From Xanthoparmelia taractica (Eukaryota > Ascomycota > Lecanoromycetes > Lecanorales > Parmeliaceae), in contig JANQBS010000218.1 of the NCBI GenBank assembly GCA_033085395.1, positions 1 to 64,000 on the forward strand: a stretch of 64,000 nucleotides of DNA, in the 5' to 3' direction. Every line of letters begins with the position of its first letter. The first letter of the stretch is position 1. This document shows, in pieces, positions 56,396 to 64,000 of the stretch. A program made the translations under genes and the position numbers. Below the pieces are notes generated by a model. The model was not told where the DNA came from, made no database searches, and worked only from the letters and a program-made list of their open reading frames with translations.

Positions 56396-56987
56396 CATTG
56401 CTGGCTTAAAGTTCTTCTGGTTTGGTTGGCCAAGGCTTTGAAGCTCGTCGCATCGGGGCAGAGTTGTCAGCCCAATCTGGGAGTGGAAGGACATATGAAA
56501 TCGTAGAGACGGCAGTCTGTGTTGATATCAGCGGCAAACGAATCTTAGCGCCGTTAATTACACGAGTTGAAAGTTCCCTTGCTAAAATAATCGACACGGT
56601 TGTTGACTTTATCTACATCTTGCACCTTCTTCCTGCTTTCGACTAGGACATATATCCTTGACCATGTTCTTAATTTGAAAGATCAACACGTTCCTTCCCC
56701 TTAATTCCCACTATTATCTAGGTAACATCCTTGGGATTTATTGGGCATCCTGTCCCTTCTCTTCCCTTCAGAGCTCCATCATCTTTGCTACCGCTGCCAT
56801 CTATCGAACACAGTCCTTCAAAGTTTTGGACATCCCAGAACCTCAGAAACCTCTCCGACGTGGATCAGTTCATCGTGTCAAGCATTTGATCGGTGTGTAC
56901 CCACACCATCTATCTACGTATACATTACACGTCCCAACATCACATTCGTAATCGAAAGGTAGTAATCTCAGGATCTTGTCGCTCATC
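56396..56987. other. Intergenic, puf promoter
   Basis: This lies between tandem plus-strand genes. A 74-codon plus frame at 56422 is open but has no start context or similarity. TCTATCTACGTATA-like sequence near 56908 precedes the puf start. Confidence 0.35.
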
Positions 56988-59820
56988 ATGGCTGGGCTTC
57001 CTTCAAACGGTTCTCCTGCTGCAAGCGGACGTGTCTCAACAACACAATTTGCCGTCCACGATGAGGCGGACTGTCAGGACAACTCAGTGTCTTCACGTCA
57101 AGCAAGCTCGGTAAGGAACCAGCTTTGTGTGTCCAAGCTCGCATGCTGACCCGTCGATACTCAATAGACATCGAAACAGGGTGTCAGCAAACACGGTATT
57201 GTTACCAATGAAGGTCCAACACCCTTATCAACCTCCAAGCTAGGGAACTTACAACCCACTCAAGGTCCTTCTTGTGGTCCCAAGGTACGTCTATAGTCAC
57301 CACCTCTATCCTCATCCACCGTATCTTCACCCACCATCGTCCACATTTACTAATGTACAGGTAGAAGAAGAAAGTCGAGCATACTGCCGCCGCTCCCGAG
57401 GATGAGATGCAGCCGGGCTCCATGGACTCCTTGCTTGCCAAGCTTTCAGAGCAACAGGCTCTACTTGCGAAGCAGAAGACAACTCTCGCAACCCATGGAG
57501 ACGACGAGAGCGTTGCAAAAGAAGGATCCTCTGCCAGCTCAACCCTCTTGACTCCAGCTTCAGAGTCTTTCAGCTACACCAATACTGCCAACACTGCCAA
57601 GGATGAAGATGACAAGCTTCGCATCGAGGCATCGGAAATGGCTCGCCTCAAGAAAGAACTCGATGACGCCAAGAATCAGATTGCTCGCCAAAAGCAGGAG
57701 CTCGATCAGACTCGTGTGATCAAGCACACCTTCGACCAAGCAATGGGGCCACCCTCAGAAGTTGCACTCAGCCCTAGGACCGATGTTACTGATCCTACCA
57801 ACGCATTCACGACCTCCAATCGTCCGCTCGGCATGGTCCAGGGGCACTGGCGTACCGATGACGCCCGATCGGAAGGGTCTGATGTGGTCGGACCGTTCAA
57901 TGCCGTACCAAATGCGTGGTCCGGTCCTTCTCGGCCCAGCTTCAATGCTGCACTACAACCAGACTCAGGCTGGGGACAGCCAGGACCACGTTCGTGGAGT
58001 CAGCGAGGAATAGGTAACGCGTTGTCCCCACCAGTATTGGTATCTCAGCAACAACCAACGCAGCAACGCAACTATTCCGTGCCAGTCTCACCAGTGTCAG
58101 GTGGAGGTGCCCGCGGTATGAATGAATTTGGTCAGTTCAACCAAGCTCGAGGGTACAGCCAGATGAATAGCCGTGACAATCGCAACGCTCCACCATATCA
58201 GCGCGGCAATGGATGGGACGTCTATACAGGTGGTCCCGGTCCTATGGATGGTATGAACCTTGGGAGCATGAGCCCTGGCTCCACATTTCAATCCTTGGGT
58301 ATGTACCCATCGGCTTACCAACCTCGGCCAATTGGCACTCCTCTTTCTCCCACAGCAGCTGAATTCAGGGCTGGTCAAGCTTCCGGAAACCCTTGGAACT
58401 CTGCTGTGAGTCATACGAATTCGGACAGAAAACTGTAGATGAAAACTGATAGTCTCATAGCCTCCCACTTCCCCTGGACAGACATACGTCTCACCTATGG
58501 AGCCTCTCAATTACCGTCGTCTACTCGACCGTAGCGTTACTTGCAATTGGAAATACATAGTGGACAAGATTGTTTGCAACAATGACCAGCAAGCCTCGAT
58601 TTTCCTACAGCAAAAGCTCAAAGTTGGCACAGTCGAGCAGAAGTACGAGATCATTGAAGCTATTGTCGCCCAGGCTTATCCGCTAATGGTCAACCGCTTC
58701 GGAAACTTTCTTGTGCAGCGTTGCTTTGAACATGGGACTCCCGAGCAGGTCATTGCCATCGCAAACGCCATTCGTGGGAATACTTTGAGCCTCAGCATGG
58801 ATGCATTTGGTTGTCACGTCGTTCAGAAGGCCTTTGATGCTGTGCCTGAAGAGTTTAAGGCTATCATGGTTCATGAATTGCTTCGCCGTATCCCGGAGAC
58901 AGTTATTCATCGCTATGCTTGTCATGTCTGGCAGAAGTTGTTCGAATTGCGCTGGAGTGACTCACCACCACAAATTATGAAGTACGTCAATGAAGCTCTG
59001 TGTGGCATGTGGCATGAGGTAGCCTTGGGAGAGACCGGTAGTCTGGTTGTGCAGAACATTTTCGAGAATTGCTTAGAAGAAGACAAGGTATATCCATTTC
59101 CTCTCAGACGTTGAAGATCGCACAACTTGATGTCAATGTGTCCCCACCCTTATATGCCCTAAAGCTAATAAGAGGGTGTTCAAACAGCGTCCTTGTATCA
59201 ATGAGGTCCTAAGCAGCATCGACATAGTCGCACATGGTCAGTTCGGAAATTGGTGTATCCAGCATATCTGTGAACACGGCCTACCAGCTGACCGTAGCCG
59301 TGCCATCGACCATGTTCTTCGATACGCAACTGAGTACAGCATGGACCAATTTGCCTCCAAGGTTGTCGAGAAGTGTCTCAAAATTGGTGGCGCTGATTTT
59401 CTTGAGCGCTATCTCGAGCGTGTCTGTGAAGGGCGGGCAGATCGTCCTCGTATACCATTGATCGATAGTAAGTCCCCTGGAAAAGCCCATCGCGGCGCTG
59501 CTGACCTCCGTTCAAGTTGCAAGCGATCAGTACGGGAATTATCTCATCCAATACATCCTGACGCATGCGAACCCAAGCCATCGCGACATTGTGGCCTCTC
59601 ACATCCGGTTAGTCGGGCCTTAGTAGCCTTGCGATGAGTTCTAATGTTTTACAGCAAGCACATGGTCTCCTTGCGTGGCTCCAAATTCGGATCTCGTGTT
59701 GGCATGCTATGCTGCAATCCCGCTTATGCAACTCACCCTGGCCCTGGCGCCGGGCTTCCGACGAATCGATTCTCAAGTGCTCCAAGCAATATTCCCCGCT
59801 TTGGCGGAGCTTATCGTTAA
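56988..59820 (+). CDS. Pumilio/PUF-family RNA-binding protein
   Basis: This is a sequence-specific 3' UTR-binding translational regulator. Seven coding segments, 56988-57110, 57168-57284, 57365-58405, 58461-59087, 59188-59467, 59517-59607 and 59655-59820, give 814 aa. The N-terminal half has a Lys/Glu coiled coil (MARLKKELDDAKNQIARQKQ) and a Gly/Asn/Pro/Gln-rich disordered region. The PUF repeats start after residue ~440. Clear repeat cores are NRFGNFLVQRCFEHG, DAFGCHVVQKAFD, HRYACHVWQKLFE, GETGSLVVQNIFENC, HGQFGNWCIQHICEHG, DQFASKVVEKCLK, SDQYGNYLIQYIL and GSKFGSRVGMLCC. The repeat order with HVWQKLFELRW matches the pumilio-family RNA-binding repeat proteins of Pezizomycotina. All junctions are in phase. 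The third exon begins after a CAGGTAG acceptor (GPK/KKKVEH). Confidence 0.93.
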
Positions 59821-60445
59821 AAATCAGAGCTACGGAACGCTTCTGGCTCTTGAATTATGGCACACCCTTGGCTTCCTTGCTCCATGTTCTCTGGAGCCTT
59901 CGGCATGACTTCGTCGTGCTCTAATAAGTTGGAGGCCAGACAGTCGCTCCAACTTACGCTTTCGACTTTGGTACGAACCCATTTTTCAGTCTTCGAACCA
60001 CTTTCGTTTCCAATTTACCACATTCTAGTTATCATATTCCATTCTAGACAGGCAGGACTCTTGCTTTGTGTCAACAGCCACAGCACCTCGGACCCTGAGT
60101 CTTTGGAAAAGTCACGAGGGACATCACCTTACTGGAGACAAGAGAGTACAAATAATGGCACAGCTTGCGCGTTGCAGAAAAGCGAGGCCTATGTGCGGAC
60201 AACTTTCAGTTCTTAGCAGTTACTTCTTTTTGTATCTCGATTACTGTGCTGGTGATTCTGTCAGAGCAACAGCTTCCTCAACGTGTTATCAGATGAAGCG
60301 CGGATCATTATTTACGTGTACCTTTACTCGGCTCCAATCCGAGAATCAGAGCATTACGGTAGACATGTCATACTTTTTTTCCTCCATTCTTGCAACACCC
60401 GTGAAGATGCTGTGACTGCTTCTGACCAAAGTGCCAAAGGCCGTT
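59821..60445. other. Convergent intergenic region
   Basis: This lies between the 3' ends of the puf gene (+) and the Pex39-like gene (-). Open frames here are antisense shadows or have no similarity. Confidence 0.4.
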
Positions 60446-61100
60446 CTATGCGATGTTCGCGACTGACGTGCTGGCTCCCCCGAACTCCTCGTTTGCACTA
60501 GCATCGTCATTTTCCCAAGGTTTTCTCCGCTTAGCCATGATCGGTTGAGAAGCTTGCCCTTCCAGTACAGTATCAGGGACGTCCTTGACGCCTGGTATTG
60601 GATTTCCATTTGCGATGAGCTCGACTATCTGGCTGAAAGATATCGGATACGGTGCGGTAGCCTCTATGTCTTCTGGAGTGGTGTCTATGCCATTGGGAGC
60701 AGTTGAAACAACTCTAGGAGGACTATTGCTTATGGAGGAAGGAATAGATGCTAAGATAAAGACTGATTTGCCATTGGCGCGAGAGGAAGACTGGTGAGAC
60801 CGCCATAATTGGTAGGCGTCGAAATCGATGTGAACTCTGTTTTTACTGAATGGAATGATACCTCAGTTTGGAAAGTACAGGTGCATTTGCACATAGAATG
60901 CCATACCGAGCAAAGTAGAAGCACCTGGCACGCAGGGTTAAGTGCTCTGCTTGTTCTGCGGATGGATTTGGCCCGAGTATTGCTCGTAATCCGCTTTGGA
61001 ATTCCGGATCCGAATGCCAGGCGTAATCCTCAAGCTGTTGAAATGGCGGCAGATCTTGTTCTTGAGGTCTCAAAGCAGCATTCGGATGTTGTGCAGCCAT
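60446..61100 (-). CDS. Pex39-like KPWE-motif protein (probable PTS2 import factor)
   Basis: Coding segments 61100-60907 and 60836-60446 give 194 aa. The N-terminal part (DYAWHSDPEFQSGLRAILG, EHLTLRARCFYFAR/VHIDFDAYQLWR) is a small helical domain of the kind found in fungal homologues of yeast Yjr012c. After a Ser/Pro linker comes YPISFSQIVELIANGNPIPG, VKDVPDTVLEGQAS and, at residues 170-173, KPWE preceded by KRR. The PIPGxK(D/E)xPDTV...KPWE arrangement is that of PEX14-type KPWE domains and of Pex39 (Yjr012c in yeast, C6ORF226 in humans), reported to bind Pex7 and promote PTS2 cargo import. The gene model is firm. The functional name rests on this motif and recalled literature. It shares a 241-bp divergent promoter with scd6. 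Confidence 0.8.
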
Positions 61101-61341
61101 CGTGGACTTCGCTGGGTAACATTCTCAGCAACGTCCTCTGAAATCATTGGGATTATACACGATAGGGCTGACATGTAATTTATACGGAGCTAAATTATGC
61201 TCCAAAACCGCTCAACATCCGACACCACGTTTGATCCATCTCTTACCTTCACCTCTCGAGCGGTCTTTCCTCTTTAAAACAATCCTCACAGAGTCCATTA
61301 CACCCAGTGTTGTACTGGCTCTTTGAGCGTTTCATCTTGCA
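61101..61341. promoter_or_regulatory. Compact bidirectional promoter, Pex39-like and scd6 genes
   Basis: Only 241 bp separate the two ATGs on opposite strands, so both promoters must overlap here. A pyrimidine-rich stretch (about 61231-61275) lies about 70-110 bp upstream of the scd6 start. Confidence 0.5.
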
Positions 61342-63560
61342 ATGGCCGAATATATTGGGTATGGCTACATCGACATCAGGCTCAATGAGCTCGAGCTGAC
61401 TAAGTCTGCACAGTTCTCGCATATCCCTGATCTCAAAAAGGGACATTCGGTATGTCTACTGCTTACGCAGAATGCTATCAGAGCGCGATCGTAATTGACG
61501 CGTTACTAGCTACGTTGGCACCCTCCATGAAATCAGCTCCGAGAACTCCACCGTTGCACTTGAGCAAGTCAAGTCATTCGGCACTGAGGGTCGAAACCCT
61601 GAGGATGAAGTGCCAGCGTCAGATAATGTCTATGAATACATTGTCTTTCGCGGGAGCGATGTCAAGGATCTAAGAATAGAGAAGGAGCCGGAAAAGCCTG
61701 CACAACAACCTCAGGTACCCGATGATCCAGCCATACTTGGGGTAAGTTTACTCTTCTTACCGCCTTATGTAATAGATGGATGCAATCAGGCTTTACATGT
61801 CTACCGTGTCGGCCACGTCTGCGCGTTATGTGATGAAGTATTTCGGATGATAATCACAAATTGTACCACCGAGAGCGCAAACCCCTGTGGAAATTTCCGT
61901 TGCCTTCCTTCTGATATATATAATATTCACTCCATGCTTTTGAACGAGATGAGATCTTCCCAGAGCTCTGACCATACTCAACATGCAGAATGCACGCCCG
62001 ATCGGCACTCCTTCGTCAATGCCGCAAGCTCAGAACCAACAGGAGCAGCAGCGACATCTCTCGCAACCTCCCCACCAAAACCAGCAGATCCCGCAGAATC
62101 AACGACAGCAGCAGCGCTTTCAGCAACAACCACCCCATCCGCAAGGTCCCCCAAGGTTTCAACAGCAACAGTACTTTCCCCAATACTACCCTCCCCCACC
62201 AAACCAACGTTTTGGGCCCGGAGGCCCGCAAGGTTTCCCGCCTCATGGTTACCCTCCAATGCCATACAGCTCTCCTCCACCGGGTTGGTATCCTCCACCC
62301 GGCCAGGGATTTCCACATCCGCCACCTGGCCATTTCTATCCACCTCCCATGCCGTTCGGGGCCACAGGGCAGCCGCCCATGCAGCAAGGTTCTCACTCGA
62401 AGCCATCTACTCCTGCGGAGGCACTGACAAACGATGCACCAAAATCTACTCTGCAACAAGAGTTGCCAATTAACAAGCCAACAGCCACTGTTAAATTGCC
62501 CAGCCCGAATACGACACCTGCCCCTACTGCGGAAGCTCAGAACGGCCCACCTCCCCCAACAGAATCAAAACCTAATCTTTCCGAAGCTTTGGCTCCGCCG
62601 GCACCCACAGTCACAGCTGAGGTTCCTGCCACGGCCAAACCAGTAACAAGTGCGCCCAAAAGTGGTCGTATTATGCCGGCTGTTCCAATCTTGAGTCCTG
62701 CCGTTAAGCCTAAAGCCCCCACCAATGGTGCTTTGCAATCCAGTTCGACCAACGTCCCCACGGCGAACCAAATCCCTGCGAAATTGGCTGCACCGGGTCC
62801 GACCCAGGTCCCCACCAAATCACTTGAAGACGCAAATCGCGACGCTAGAGCTGCGGTGGCTGCCGCTATGGCCAAGCTGCCGTCTGCACCCGGACAAAAG
62901 AATAGGACCAACGGAGAGAGCGCAATTGATAATTTGACGAACAAGGTCAACGAGATGAGGACCAATGACAACATACGTACTCCTAGGCAGCCGGGCACTG
63001 GAGGATACGCTGCTGGTCATCGTGGAGGACGAGGCGGATACCGTGGCGGACGTCAGCGTGAGGAACAACATACGACGAAGATGGAGGTGCCCAAGACGGA
63101 CTACGACTTTGTTGAGGCCAACGCCAAGTTCAATAAGCGGGATTTGGTCAAATCAGCTGTCGCAATCGGATCTTCGGCTAGCAGCCCAATCAATGGCTCC
63201 GATGACATTTCCGCGGAAGCTTCAATCAATGGGGGTGATGCTCGAGAGAGGGAGCACAGTGTCATTATTCCAGTTGTGCCTGGCTACAACAAGACCTCTT
63301 CGTTTTTTGATAATATTTCTAGCGAGAGCAAAGACCGGGATGAATTAGCCAGGAAGCGCCTTGGAGGCCGTGAGTTTAGAAGTGAAGAGCAAAAGAAGAA
63401 TCTCGAGACGTTCGGTCAAGGTAGTGTGGACAACGGCTTTCGTAGTGGTTTTCGGGGCCGAAGCCGTGGACGAGGCTATCGGGGGGGAAGAGGAAATTTT
63501 GCGCCTAGGGGAGGGAGAGGTGCCACGAGAGAACGGGGCTCTGTTGCTGCTGAAAGCTAG
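61342..63560 (+). CDS. sum2: Scd6/Sum2/LSm14 family mRNP and P-body protein
   Basis: This is a translational repressor and decapping cofactor of P-bodies and stress granules. Four coding segments, 61342-61358, 61414-61449, 61510-61741 and 61989-63560, give 618 aa. The LSm14 domain is spread over three exons: MAEYIG/SRISLISKRDIR/YVGTLHEISSENST, then VALEQVKSFGTEGR and NVYEYIVFRGSDVKDL. A Gln/Pro-rich, prion-like region follows (about residues 105-240). The FDF motif lies in KMEVPKTDYDFVEANAKFN (~460-478), the FFD box in KTSSFFDNIS and the TFG box in EEQKKNLETFGQGSVDN. The end is RGG-rich (RGRSRGRGYRGGRGNF). The 247-bp third intron is much longer than the others in this window. Confidence 0.95.
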
Positions 63561-64000
63561 GCTAACATGCAAAGGATGACGACGAGAGATTCGGGAAAAC
63601 AAAGACACTGCGACTGCTCTATGGAGGCTTGTCCTTATGCATAATGGACTGGACTGGATATTCACTGTAGTAGTACTAGCACAGCGTGACGACAGTGTTT
63701 CTACTTCGCCAAAAGGAGGATATGACTGCCTTAGCATCTGGTGGTATGATACGTTAACTGCTTAGAATCAAGCCATGTCGCTTGAAATAGCATCACTGTC
63801 ATCGCTGAACGTTATCTTTTTCTGGTTCGCTTCGCAACCTGCTTCCCAACTGAAGCTATCTGAACCCAAAGTAGCCCACGTTAATAGTATGTCCTGAATG
63901 TACAGACGGCTCTAGCATCTACATTGTATTTGGAGATTGCGAAATGGCTTTAGTGACGGCCCTTACGCCCCCAACCCAAAGTTCGAACTCCACGCCCTTC
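63561..64000. other. 3' flank of scd6
   Basis: These 440 bp run from the scd6 stop to the window edge. No further gene start is recognised. Confidence 0.4.

Noticed and set aside
56422..56646. 74-codon frame after the S9-like gene as a last exon
   Set aside because: The hydrolase reading frame ends cleanly at 56395 after the conserved C-terminal segment, and no donor joins the two.
61978..62459. Long antisense frames opposite scd6 (142 and 147 codons)
   Set aside because: They are mirror frames of the Gln/Pro-rich coding region, whose biased codons keep the opposite strand free of stops.

Overview
The window is nuclear DNA of a filamentous ascomycete (Pezizomycotina). The reasons are many short spliceosomal introns of about 46-150 bp with GT..AG borders and CTAAC/CTGAC-like branch points, Pezizomycotina-type housekeeping proteins, and an AT-rich island carrying the one-directional C-to-T / G-to-A mutations of repeat-induced point mutation (RIP). 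I cannot place it below subphylum from sequence alone.

Layout. Positions 1 to about 5740 are a gene-free, RIP-degraded repeat island. It holds three copies of a ~275 bp MITE with terminal inverted repeats (two with 8-bp target duplications), a second short inverted-repeat element interrupted by one MITE copy, a ~98 bp inverted repeat 3.4 kb apart made of iterated GCGTACACCCC units, and diverged pairs of another repeat. From 6.5 kb on the DNA is ordinary gene-rich euchromatin with 19 well-supported protein genes and one weak one. In order: NatC subunit Naa35/Mak10 (+), Abp2-type ARS-binding protein (+), TFIIH subunit Ssl1 (-), Chs7-type chitin synthase export protein (-), MFS sugar transporter (+), protein O-mannosyltransferase Pmt2 (+), an uncertain hypothetical (-), a conserved probably mitochondrial protein (+), Rab11/Ypt3 GTPase (-), a secreted Cys-rich protein (+), a possible AFF4-like elongation factor (+), GH85 ENGase (-), HDEL receptor Erd2 (+), XRCC4/Lif1-like (-), Byr4/Bfa1 (+), complex I 75/78 kDa subunit (-), SLC35/TPT-type transporter (-), an S9-like alpha/beta hydrolase (+), a PUF RNA-binding protein (+), a KPWE-motif Pex39-like protein (-) and Scd6/Sum2/LSm14 (+).

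Gene models were spliced by hand. For every intron I checked splice borders and reading phase, and every total coding length is a multiple of three. Several real exons are too short to be seen as open frames: a 13-nt exon in rab11, a 20-nt exon in the hydrolase (followed by a GC-AG intron), the 3' end of the complex I gene and the last exon of rab11.

There is no biosynthetic cluster, operon or defence system. The genes form a mixed housekeeping neighbourhood, though several share a secretory and cell-wall theme (Pmt2, Chs7-like, Rab11, Erd2, ENGase). The most notable items are the nested MITE structure, the KPWE protein that probably acts in PTS2 peroxisomal import, the AFF-like protein, and a possible decayed gene at 28.66-29.52 kb.
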